Origin: Humisphaera sp. | GTDB taxonomy: Bacteria; Planctomycetota; Phycisphaerae; Tepidisphaerales; Tepidisphaeraceae | Length of the DNA stretch: 21,540 bases | Reading direction: 5' to 3' | NCBI GenBank assembly: GCA_025351525.1 | Contig: JANXVV010000158.1 | Span: forward strand, 1-21,540 | Shown: positions 7,501 through 15,224 of the stretch, one piece after another | Layout: every line of letters begins with the position of its first letter | Numbering within the stretch: position 1 is the stretch's first letter | Position numbers and translations under genes: made by a program | The notes under the pieces: generated by a model | What the model was told of the DNA's origin: nothing | Seen by the model: only the letters and a program-made list of their open reading frames with translations | The model's database searches: none

Positions 7501-9104
7501 TACTCGTTCGGTCCACAACCCAATCGGTTGGAAAGCTGATCGAAATCGGGCGGCTGCACTCGGCATATAAAATCCTAAGTGCGGTTCTGAAGACCGTGCC
7601 GAAGGATCCCGGTAAATTTTCCAGCCTTGTGGCTGAACATGACCCTTCCAAAAAACCCCTATTCGGTGTGTCTGTTCCAATGACCGGTGTACACGATGAC
7701 ATCCCTTTCGCCATGGAATTTCGTGCCGATGAAGCGGCGGATATTCTGACCGCCTGGACTGCCCTGGGCAAAAAACTGGAGATGGACCCTGCCGCCCCTG
7801 TGGCATTGGATCAGGCCTTGCTGCTGATCGACTACAAGAACAATCCCGCTCCCGGACAGTTTGCTGAGAACTGCATTGACTATTGGACCAAAGAATTACC
7901 TAAAAAGCTTTTGGTCGGTCGATTCGACTGGAATGAGTGTATCAAGAATGGAAATGTCTGGACGGTTGGTGCCGTGCATCGCACTCTCGAAGCCTGGTGC
8001 AACACCATTCAGGAAAATCTGGTCACCTTGAGCCCCAAGGCGCTGGCGGCAATCCCCGCCGACCAAAAGGAAAGCCAGGCCCGCGTTGTGGCAAAATTAG
8101 CAGACTGGAAGTCAAAGCTCCAATCGGCTCGGGGAGAACTGCCGATTGATTCCGTCATCGCCTCGCAGGCCAACGTGTATCTCGCGGCATGGATCAGTCT
8201 GAATGGCAATGCGATTGAGGCCGCCGATCGCATTTGTGCTTCTCAGGAGCCAGACAAGCCGCGCGACATCCTTTGGACGAAATCGGCCGGGCCTTCGTCA
8301 CTGGTTGCAACGTATTGGGACGAGTTAAACGTGCAGCAACTATCCGCCCTCGCCAGTGAAGTCGAGAAATCGCGGCCCAAGGGCGCGGACGATGACCGCA
8401 AGCGGTTTGTTAAATTCCCGTTGGTTCGCCGCGAACGCGCCACCGACCCGGCACTTGACGTCGAATCCGTTGCAAAGGCAGCTCGGTGGGCTGCGGCACA
8501 GCAGAAATTGCAATCCCAGGTAAAATCAAGACCAAAGACCAACAACGTCGAGGTCGATAAACTTCTCGGCAGGATTTGCCCTGGAAGCGCCGCTGGGGAA
8601 GCCACGATCAACGATGTGATCGCCGCCACAAAAATTCTGGAAGGGGATGCCAAGTTTCAAATCCAACTTCCCAGTGAAAGCGAACGTGCTTCGATCGTCG
8701 GACCAAGCGTGAGACCGGTTTTTTGGTCCTCCGTGAAGGTTGACTACAGTAAGGAAAAGGCGAAGAGCTCACGACGGCAATTGTTCTCATCCGGGGGTGA
8801 TTTGGGATCGGATTATCTGACTCACGGTACCATCATTCAGATCTTTGCCGAAGAACAGAGAGAGGCAAACATGGGGCAGACCTCCGTGGTGTTCCCTCCC
8901 AACGATGGGGGTCCACAAAACAGACTTTGGACTTGCTTTGAATTGTTGGACTATGCCCGTACCGCAAGACCTCGGTCTCCGGGAAACCTGAAGGAATGGC
9001 TCGTCGAATACTTAGTAAAGGACACCGTCCGAAATGAAATGTTTTCTCTCTGGCTCATCTTGAAATTTCCAACTGACGTTCCCGAAAGTTGGAGCAAGAA
9101 ATGA
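4587..9104 (+). CDS. tssM: Type VI secretion inner-membrane protein TssM (IcmF family), extra long
   Basis: A protein of 1505 residues. Two N-terminal membrane helices (about 10-32 and 38-64) are followed by a cytoplasmic P-loop domain with Walker A GEPGGGKT (127-134), LDTAGR (172-177, DTAG switch-type motif) and TKCD (256-259). A third membrane helix lies at about 445-465 (AVLFTALAAVTALLGLTF), leaving some 1040 residues for the periplasm. This is the TssM topology; with TssL it forms the trans-envelope channel of T6SS. The NTPase motifs are intact, although many TssM proteins have lost them. The C-terminus (LWTCFELLDYA...FSLWLILKFPTDVPESW) resembles the end of the IcmF C-terminal domain, but the region before it is longer than in ordinary TssM proteins (about 1100-1300 residues in all). 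A Shine-Dalgarno-like AAAGGA lies about 14 bases upstream. No TssJ partner is encoded nearby. Confidence 0.88.
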   Translation: MNSSTNESSIPALLKGTASLIGLGGLMAAVFRWHQDKEVLLIVIAGAICVGLLVIAMTYLAKLWAKRKEQPFLAKVSGNAAATPKNIAAPGQRAKLDDLRKSFESGIQKYKAAGKDLYTLPWYALVGEPGGGKTEAIRHCQVGFPPGLQDYSQGAGGTINMNWWFTNHAVILDTAGRILFEEVEPGSPSEWKEFLNLLAEGRPNCPINGVILVIPAESLIKDNPNKIEEKAGKIAQQLDMIQRTLAVRFPVFIVITKCDLINGFREFFDGVNDPQLVGQILGWANPAALDQPFNPEEVDRHLQEIRQSLLRRRLGLLIDPVNTEDPSASRLDQVDSLYTFPDSLAKIAPKLQFYLQMIFVPGEWAPKPLFLRGIFLTSSMREGSALDQDLAEILKVPVETLPEGRVWERDHSYFLRDVFVRRVFKEKGLVTRVGNTKKLRRRRKAAVLFTALAAVTALLGLTFYQSLELNETIGNQTKLWQKIADTPAGRKENWQILDTSSRPIKYRGSQKVAVGQEDSNDSDSKTPTEISADLKRIGTEPHIPEMYQHWTLPVLGQRDIVSDSITAGRNLFERNILAPLIKEVRTKLQQQKDWDPKSKDATIALTQDALSQMLRLEVQLTEQKPNSHPELNLDVLFQYILPPEEYTIFKTKPEGRAEGDAEILQKALTAVYAKGGWPARWMAGRDGEEHKRITEALGTTLDSYIAYWVRTVDTKNPIDPVLRGIIEVRSTLVGASPASNPANAVSIAAIADGKGKSVQSFDAAERMIRRIASQDCTTEAEFQRIVINLNSAIDGLQTATDRTREKLVALGEISGWNRNKTLSELFLRTFDLSRKRAEVEIGKPIALLKMASPSTGTSKMPVELDNLIKKLESGLAIIPKEADVDQVSGLSEIDKRYLSLVSLPESGESANQTQFERCQALYSHSADWLKDDKTIGASKLMEVKETLRVSSTEFTKHADSLAASAGAQGSGVLVRSTTQSVGKLIEIGRLHSAYKILSAVLKTVPKDPGKFSSLVAEHDPSKKPLFGVSVPMTGVHDDIPFAMEFRADEAADILTAWTALGKKLEMDPAAPVALDQALLLIDYKNNPAPGQFAENCIDYWTKELPKKLLVGRFDWNECIKNGNVWTVGAVHRTLEAWCNTIQENLVTLSPKALAAIPADQKESQARVVAKLADWKSKLQSARGELPIDSVIASQANVYLAAWISLNGNAIEAADRICASQEPDKPRDILWTKSAGPSSLVATYWDELNVQQLSALASEVEKSRPKGADDDRKRFVKFPLVRRERATDPALDVESVAKAARWAAAQQKLQSQVKSRPKTNNVEVDKLLGRICPGSAAGEATINDVIAATKILEGDAKFQIQLPSESERASIVGPSVRPVFWSSVKVDYSKEKAKSSRRQLFSSGGDLGSDYLTHGTIIQIFAEEQREANMGQTSVVFPPNDGGPQNRLWTCFELLDYARTARPRSPGNLKEWLVEYLVKDTVRNEMFSLWLILKFPTDVPESWSKK

Positions 9105-9174
9105 GGCTTCTGTCTATCAATCAGGGGTATGTCCTTCGGAGGGGATGACCCCATGGACTTTTGGGAGTAAAGTC

Positions 9175-9318
9175 ATGCCACTCAATGGAGATGAGCAGCT
9201 TCCGTTCCCGCCGGAACTTTCGGCCGAATTCCTCGCGAGAATCGGCAGTGGCCAGAGTAACTCCACGATCCACATCGGCGTCGATTTACGCGGCGCATTC
9301 GTGTACCCATTTGAGTAA
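9175..9318 (+). CDS. Small hypothetical protein downstream of tssM (47 aa)
   Basis: ATG 9175 begins a 47-codon frame, MPLNGDEQLPFPPELSAEFL then ARIGSGQSNSTIHIGVDLRG and AFVYPFE, ending at TAA 9316-9318. A strong ribosome binding site GGGAG (9162-9166) lies eight bases upstream, and the residues are well mixed with no frame bias towards Arg. No signal peptide or membrane helix is visible, so it is probably cytoplasmic. I do not recognise the family. It follows tssM by 70 bases on the same strand and may be the last gene of that transcript. A truncated remnant of a larger gene is possible. Confidence 0.5.
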   Translation: MPLNGDEQLPFPPELSAEFLARIGSGQSNSTIHIGVDLRGAFVYPFE

Positions 9319-9362
9319 ACCCCGAACTAAAAAGATTCCATTGTTGTGAAAAATAAAATACC

Positions 9363-9391
9363 TTGACTTCCCGTGAACCGGTGCGTAGTCT
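9363..9391 (+). promoter_or_regulatory. Candidate promoter for the two-partner-secretion pair
   Basis: TTGACT (9363-9368; five of six) is followed by 17 bases and TAGTCT (9386-9391; three of six). An A/T-rich stretch (GAAAAATAAAATA) lies immediately upstream, as an UP-like element. The start would be near 9398, giving a leader of about 110 bases to the transporter gene. The weak -10 keeps this tentative. Confidence 0.4.
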
Positions 9392-9508
9392 CGCGCAAAC
9401 GAATTAGCAATTTGGGGCAACGCTTACATCTTTGGTCATTCGAGTTCGGGGGTCCGAAGCTGAAATGACATTGATGTCCATTGCGACAATTGGAAGGACA
9501 GTCAAATC

Positions 9509-11464
9509 ATGTCTTGCAAATGGCATACACGGTCTCACGGCGGGTTTCTTTGTTCTGCGGCGTCATTTCGAGCCCTTACGCTGGCGGCGGCAATGTCCCT
9601 GTCGACAACGCGCACGCTCGATGCCGCCGACGCTCCGCCTCGTGCGTCGATCGCCATCCCAGCAGCGGCAGCGGAAAGCGATGGTCCACGCTACGCGGTG
9701 ACCGGCATCAAAATTGAATTTATTGGAAAGGGTCGCAACCTACCAAGGCCACAGGAAATGTTGGGAACCACAGTCACCCTTGGCCAAGTGTCCGACGGCT
9801 ATGTCGCTCCACATGCTGGCGTTCCCGCACGCAGTTATACCTTGGCGCAGCTCTCCGCCCAACCGAACATCGGACTCTATAAAAGCGCCATCGACACCAT
9901 CAAGACCGCGCTTACCGCCGAAATGACCGCCGACAAACCCGGTCGCCGGTACCTCGGCGTCTATACAGACGTCAACCCAGAAGAACTGGGTGAAGATAAC
10001 GCGGACAAGCGAACCATCAGTAAATACCTTACGTTTCGAATCGCGCCTTTCACAGTTGAAAAAATTCGCACGGTGGCTTCCGGGGATCGACTCTCACCGA
10101 CGGCTGAACGAATCAACAACGAAGCCCATCGCACGATTGCCGAGCATTCACCCGTCAAGCCCGGCGGCGACCCGTTGCGCCGCGACTTGCTCGACGACTA
10201 CGTGCTCAGCCTCAACCGCTATCCCAGCCGGCACGTCGACGTGGCGCTGTCAGCCGGGGATACCGTCGATCAGAACGAAGCCGTTCTCGATTACCTCGTC
10301 AATGAAACCAAACCCCTCACCTTTTATGCCGGCGTTTCAAATACCGGCACCAAGGAAACCAGCGAATGGCGGGAGCGCGTCGGGCTCGTCTGGAATCAGG
10401 TGTCCAAACGAGATGACACCCTGACGTTGGACTATGTGACCTCTTCCTTCGATAAGTCGAACGCAGTCAGTTTTGGATATGACGCCCCGATCCCCAAACT
10501 GCAAAGACTTCGCTATCGCGTATTCGCCCAATATGACCAGTTTGATGCGTCGCAATTCGCCCAGCGTCCGGTCAACGGCATACGCTTCACCGGCAGCCAG
10601 ATCGGGGGTGGCGGAGAGTTGATTGCCAACCTATTCCAGCACCGCCAGCTTTTTGTGGACGCGATCGGTGGGTTGCGATTTGACCAATATCATGTGAGCA
10701 ACGGACTTCTGGGCAGTAAAGGGGACGCCGGATTCCTCACGCCCTATGTCGGTCTTCGCCTGGAAAGCCTGACCGACGCGGCATCTACCGTCGGTGAACT
10801 CACCCTGAACTATTCGACGACCTCCGACAGCTCCGCGAATGTCCAAAACCTTGGCCGCTTCCCTTCCAGTCGAGACTGGCTCGCCCTGCGAGGCGCGATA
10901 TCCCATTCACTTTATCTTGACCCGCTTTTTCCGAAATTCCTCCACAAAGACCGGTTGGCAAGCGAAATTTCGCTTTCGGCACGCGGGCAGTTTGTCCCCG
11001 GAAGTCGCCGCCTGATCCCCCAGGAAGAAGGAATCATCGGTGGCCTTTACAGCGTCAGAGGTTATCCCGAAGCGATCGCCGACGGGGATAATTCACTGGT
11101 GCTCAGCGCCGAATATCGCTACCACATCGGCCGCGGAAGATCCATTCAGGAGAAGCCCGGCACATTCATGGGCCAACCTTTCCGATACGCGCCTCAGGAA
11201 GCCTACGGTCGAACCGACTGGGACGTCGTGCCCAAGGTATTTATCGATGCCGGCTGGACCAATCACAATACCCGGCAAGCCACCAGCGAGACCGATGCAT
11301 CGCTTCTCAGCGCAGGCGTCGGTGTTGATGTGTTCCTCAAGCAAAATATCAGCCTGAGATTGGACTACGGGTTCGCACTGCGGGACTACCATTCCCCAAG
11401 CAATTCAACCAGTGTCAACGCCGGCGATGGTCGACTGCATTTTGCACTGACGGTTCAGTACTGA
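9509..11464 (+). CDS. Two-partner secretion outer-membrane transporter (TpsB, ShlB/FhaC-like, POTRA + barrel)
   Basis: A 651-residue Omp85-superfamily protein. An N-terminal export signal (about 1-40, hydrophobic ALTLAAAMSL, cleavage near LDAADA) precedes a periplasmic part with two POTRA-like units: about 62-180 and about 190-280, the latter ending LNRYPSRHVDVALSAGD, a typical POTRA2 ending of TpsB proteins. A 16-stranded barrel follows. The barrel contains the diagnostic loop-6 VRGY motif (516-519, in SVRGYPEAIADGDNSLVLSA) and ends in an aromatic residue (VQY). Such proteins move a TPS-domain exoprotein across the outer membrane, and the haemagglutination-domain gene 46 bases downstream is the obvious substrate. 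GGAAGGA about 12 bases before ATG 9509 supports the start. The first POTRA is unusually long and divergent, and may have a lineage-specific insertion. Confidence 0.85.
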   Translation: MSCKWHTRSHGGFLCSAASFRALTLAAAMSLSTTRTLDAADAPPRASIAIPAAAAESDGPRYAVTGIKIEFIGKGRNLPRPQEMLGTTVTLGQVSDGYVAPHAGVPARSYTLAQLSAQPNIGLYKSAIDTIKTALTAEMTADKPGRRYLGVYTDVNPEELGEDNADKRTISKYLTFRIAPFTVEKIRTVASGDRLSPTAERINNEAHRTIAEHSPVKPGGDPLRRDLLDDYVLSLNRYPSRHVDVALSAGDTVDQNEAVLDYLVNETKPLTFYAGVSNTGTKETSEWRERVGLVWNQVSKRDDTLTLDYVTSSFDKSNAVSFGYDAPIPKLQRLRYRVFAQYDQFDASQFAQRPVNGIRFTGSQIGGGGELIANLFQHRQLFVDAIGGLRFDQYHVSNGLLGSKGDAGFLTPYVGLRLESLTDAASTVGELTLNYSTTSDSSANVQNLGRFPSSRDWLALRGAISHSLYLDPLFPKFLHKDRLASEISLSARGQFVPGSRRLIPQEEGIIGGLYSVRGYPEAIADGDNSLVLSAEYRYHIGRGRSIQEKPGTFMGQPFRYAPQEAYGRTDWDVVPKVFIDAGWTNHNTRQATSETDASLLSAGVGVDVFLKQNISLRLDYGFALRDYHSPSNSTSVNAGDGRLHFALTVQY

Positions 11465-11510
11465 AAACATTCCCGATCGGGAGTTCCAACATTTACGTGG
11501 GAGTTCGATC

Positions 11511-14500
11511 ATGAAAACGCACGCGCGCGCGTCAAAGAGTCGTAAACCGGGTCGATTCAGTAAGCCGTCGCGGGATCGAGGCGAATCGGGCAGCTTCGGT
11601 TGGCGAGTCGTCGCGATGGCGGTGGCATCGGTGGTCTTTGCATCCGTCGATCAGGCCAAGCCCAAAGGCACCGCCGCCGCAGTCAACGATGGATCCATCC
11701 AGGGGGTCCGCGTCACCGCCGGCTCCGCCACCCTCCGGCAGAACGGGCCGCAGACCTCCATCACCGCCTCGAATGGCGCGATCATCAACTACACGCGCTT
11801 TGACATTCCCGCCGGCAACTCCGTGCGCTTCATCGAGCCGTCCGCCCACTCCCGCGTGCTCAACCGCATCAACTCCGCAGAGCCCAGCAAGATCGACGGG
11901 TCGCTCACCTCCAACGGCACGGTCTACCTGGTCAATCCCGCCGGCGTGATGTTCGGGGCCGGATCGGTGATCAACGTCGGTCAGCTTTACGCCGCCGCCG
12001 CCCATCTGTCCGATGACGATTTCCGCCATGGTGTCAATCGCTTCACCGGCGCCACCGGCACCGTGGTCAACGGCGGGTCGATCCAGGCTGACGCGGTGCA
12101 TCTGGTCGGACTCCTGGTCGACAACCAGGGCAGCATCGTCGCCCCCGGCGGCGTGGTCACCCTTATCGCCGGCAACGAGGTGCTGCTGGGACAGGCCAAT
12201 TCCTCGATCTTCGTCCACGTCGACCCCACCGCCGTCTCGCCCCATCTGAACTCCGGGGCCGGGGATGTCTATGCCCTGGCCCTGCGCAGCGCCGGGTCGA
12301 TCAAGGCCCGCAACATCCGCCTGCAGGCCGCCGGGGCCAACCGCGAAGTGCAGGTCTCCGGCACGCTCGATGCCTCGAATAAAACAGCCGGCGGCAAGGG
12401 CGGTTCAGTGGCGGTGCTGGGGGACAAGGTCACGCTCACCCGCGCCACGCTCGACGCCAGCGGCGATGCCGGCGGCGGCAAGGTCATGGTCGGTGGCGAT
12501 TTCCGCGGCCAGGGCTCCACGCCCACCGCGACCAAGACCTCGGTGGATGCCGCCAGCACGATCAAGGCCGACGCCCTGACCAGCGGCGATGGCGGCCAGG
12601 TGGTCGTCTGGGCCCAGAAGTTCACCCAGTTCCTCGGCCAAATCTCCACCCGCGGTGGCGCTGCCGGCGGCAATGGTGGCGCGGTCGAAGTGAGCGGCGG
12701 GGTTCTCGATTACCGCGGCACCGTCGACGCCTCAGCGCCCAAGGGCAATGTCGGGTCGCTGTTGCTGGACCCGGAGACGATCGACGTGGTTGCGGATCAG
12801 TCCCGTGCTTCCTCTGATCCAACCAATACCGTGTTGTATGCATTCGATCTACAGAACAATAACGCGGATGTCACGTTGGAGGCCTCCAAGGCGATTCAGT
12901 TCGAATTCCTCTTCGCGCAGGCCAACGGCTTTAGCAACCACCTTCAACTTAAATATAGTCTCACCTTATCAGCCCCCCTGGTGGTCATCAACGGCCCTGC
13001 AATCAATGTCGGAGTCGATCCAACCCAATTCTTTACTGACGTTCCAGTCCGCACCAGCAATCTGACCATCAAAGCGGATACGCTCAGTTCATTTTTTCTC
13101 GACGTCACCGCAACCGGGAAGCTCGCAATCAGTGGCCTGACTGGACCCGTGTGCAACATAGTCAGCCCCTCCGGCGCAATCGTCTTTGCGCCTGAATTGA
13201 ATTTGGCTGCGAACTGGCATACGGATCTTGACACCTACACCTATCTCTACACAGGACATGACGGCAATAAGCGGCCTGCGAATCTGAGCGGCGCACTGCC
13301 CCTCATCACGACCAAAACTTTGGACAATGGCCAGAGTAATGACGACGGAACGCCCAAACCGGGTGACGGAACACCTCAACATCCCGCCTTTTCTGAAATC
13401 CCATCCCAAGACGGAGTGATCGTTATCGGAAGAACTGTGGGTCAAGTTACGCCAAAGATAGTTCTAACCGCGCCTACGACATTCTCATTGGGTCGCGGCG
13501 GCGTCAGCTTCAACGGCGACATCGTGGGCGGCAACGGAAACGGTAAGGCAAACAGCCTGACCATATCGGCGAACCGAGACGTCCGCACGCTCTTTGGCGG
13601 AAGCTTCCCGGCGCTACATGATCTGAACCATTTTCCCATTGTGAGCTTTACGGGAAACATCGGCACAAATACGCAGCCTTTGGGAAGTTTTACGATCGAT
13701 ACGCCGGGATTTATCAGCTTCGCGGGCGCATCCAGTCAGAGCGTGGTGGCCCGTGATTCCGTAACGTTGGGAAATGCGTCGACCAGGTTGACGGGTGCTG
13801 ACCAGGGAATCGTGCAACATTATTTCGATACTGCGGCAAACATCGCCAGCCAGAACGGTTTGTCGATTACTGCCGGCAAAGACGTAACCTTTCATCGGGA
13901 CGATTTTGTTGCCGTGCAAGGCACGGGTGGATTGAATGTGCGGGCAGACTCGGTCAAGATTGGTGAAATCACGGCACCCGGCGATATCACCATTCGAGCG
14001 AAGGATTTGGTTGTTTATCGTCGTGAAGCCCGATCTTCCATCAATGCCATTGGAGCGTCGCCCAATGCTCGGGACGATGGACCTGTGGTACTATCGGGAG
14101 GAGTGATTCGATTTGACGCTGCGGCACTGACCAGTGAGGGATCGGGCCAAACCCCACGTGTCATCGCAAAGACTGTATTTGGACCTGGATCGAATGACGT
14201 CGTGGTGGGGCAGCTTTCTCTCAGTGCCGAACAATTGGGACCCACAATCAATATTGCGACACTGACAGAGCAAATCAAAACCGTGGTGAAACAAGCCGGT
14301 GCGGGGGGTGATTTTCAAACAAAAACGGGGTCGTTGGCTTTCGCAAACGCCGTAACGCTGAACAATGCCGGCGCTCCGCCTCTCTCTCCCGGAGAAGGCT
14401 TTCAGCGGCTTTCACCGGCGGCCGTTGCCGGGGCTACCCGCCCCGAACCAACGCGTACTGTAACGCAGCCCATTTTGAGCCTCGCCGCGAAAGACGATCT

Positions 14501-15047
14501 CAAGAAACTGCAGATTAATCTGAAGACACTGACCGCCTCCGAGTTGCTCGAATTCCTCGTTGGCCGCGCGATCTACAACGACGTGCCCGATGTCTCCATG
14601 CCAACCCCCGCTGATTTCCAGGTGACCCCCAATCGCCTCTACAGCAAGCTCGTTCCCCAGTTGGTGGCTCACTATCGCGCCGTCTATGTCCAGGAGACCG
14701 TCGATCCCAAAACCGGCAAGGTCACCGTACAGAGCCTCGCCAACCAGATCCATAAGAGCCTGAGCGATGCGGTGGAGGCCTTCAAGAAGGAATACCCCGG
14801 CCAAACGTTTGACCTTGCGGAGTTCCGGCGGTTCGTGACCCATAAACCGGAGCTGCTGCCGGCCCGCAAGAGCCTCGAGGGGATGGCCAAGCTGTTCACC
14901 GACATCGAAAACCTCGGCCTGACGAACCGCGAGGTGAAGGTCTCGGAGGATGCGCTGGTCGCCAGCGTTAAGCCGGAAGAAGGGATCAGCACGGAGGAAC
15001 TCAAGGCCGTCATCCGCGGTAAGACGACCGTCGCGAGCGAACGCTGA
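11511..15047 (+). CDS. Two-partner secretion exoprotein with haemagglutination-activity (TPS) domain
   Basis: A secreted protein of 1178 residues. It has an extended signal region (basic residues 2-29, hydrophobic WRVVAMAVASVVFASV at 31-46), then the TPS domain (about 58-190) with NYTRFDIPAGNSVRFIEPS, VLNRINSAEPSKIDGSLTSN and the VNPAGVMFG motif (Asn142-Pro-Ala-Gly, the NPNG-type motif). A right-handed beta-helix follows, including LLLDPETIDVV near 420. The middle (about 425-980) keeps a beta-rich, low-complexity style, and the last 190 residues are charged and helical (from about 990). No toxin domain, Cys pair or PEP-CTERM anchor is visible. The gene follows its transporter by 46 bases, with GGGAG seven bases before the ATG. 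Base composition shifts sharply inside the gene: near 70% GC to about 12780, near 50% to about 14400, then near 60%. Confidence 0.85.
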   Translation: MKTHARASKSRKPGRFSKPSRDRGESGSFGWRVVAMAVASVVFASVDQAKPKGTAAAVNDGSIQGVRVTAGSATLRQNGPQTSITASNGAIINYTRFDIPAGNSVRFIEPSAHSRVLNRINSAEPSKIDGSLTSNGTVYLVNPAGVMFGAGSVINVGQLYAAAAHLSDDDFRHGVNRFTGATGTVVNGGSIQADAVHLVGLLVDNQGSIVAPGGVVTLIAGNEVLLGQANSSIFVHVDPTAVSPHLNSGAGDVYALALRSAGSIKARNIRLQAAGANREVQVSGTLDASNKTAGGKGGSVAVLGDKVTLTRATLDASGDAGGGKVMVGGDFRGQGSTPTATKTSVDAASTIKADALTSGDGGQVVVWAQKFTQFLGQISTRGGAAGGNGGAVEVSGGVLDYRGTVDASAPKGNVGSLLLDPETIDVVADQSRASSDPTNTVLYAFDLQNNNADVTLEASKAIQFEFLFAQANGFSNHLQLKYSLTLSAPLVVINGPAINVGVDPTQFFTDVPVRTSNLTIKADTLSSFFLDVTATGKLAISGLTGPVCNIVSPSGAIVFAPELNLAANWHTDLDTYTYLYTGHDGNKRPANLSGALPLITTKTLDNGQSNDDGTPKPGDGTPQHPAFSEIPSQDGVIVIGRTVGQVTPKIVLTAPTTFSLGRGGVSFNGDIVGGNGNGKANSLTISANRDVRTLFGGSFPALHDLNHFPIVSFTGNIGTNTQPLGSFTIDTPGFISFAGASSQSVVARDSVTLGNASTRLTGADQGIVQHYFDTAANIASQNGLSITAGKDVTFHRDDFVAVQGTGGLNVRADSVKIGEITAPGDITIRAKDLVVYRREARSSINAIGASPNARDDGPVVLSGGVIRFDAAALTSEGSGQTPRVIAKTVFGPGSNDVVVGQLSLSAEQLGPTINIATLTEQIKTVVKQAGAGGDFQTKTGSLAFANAVTLNNAGAPPLSPGEGFQRLSPAAVAGATRPEPTRTVTQPILSLAAKDDLKKLQINLKTLTASELLEFLVGRAIYNDVPDVSMPTPADFQVTPNRLYSKLVPQLVAHYRAVYVQETVDPKTGKVTVQSLANQIHKSLSDAVEAFKKEYPGQTFDLAEFRRFVTHKPELLPARKSLEGMAKLFTDIENLGLTNREVKVSEDALVASVKPEEGISTEELKAVIRGKTTVASER

Positions 15048-15224
15048 TCGTCGGTGTTGAACTGGATCTGAAGGAGCAGGCTCGTGTGCCTGCGAGCGGT
15101 GGGAAGGACACCTATGGAGGGTGGCTTTCCCGCCGCTTATTTTTTCGGAAGGTGTGATCGGGAATTAAATCCGCTATATTCACGGCATCCCCTTTCGGGT
15201 TCACAGGATAGAGGGACGCGGGTT

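Noticed and set aside
9161..9349. 62-codon plus-strand frame after tssM
   Set aside because: Ser/Arg-rich and overlapping in another frame the 47-codon ORF at 9175, which has the ribosome binding site.
11532..12245. 237-codon minus-strand frame inside the exoprotein gene
   Set aside because: Gly/Asp/Val-rich shadow of the GC-rich TPS domain on the opposite strand, whose motifs are unambiguous.
15084..15224. N-terminal extension of the pseudokinase from GTG 15084
   Set aside because: It has a good AAGGAG, but the 47 residues are not kinase-like and a -10-like TATATT (15175-15180) lies within them; ATG 15225 with GAGGG is preferred, though the question is open.
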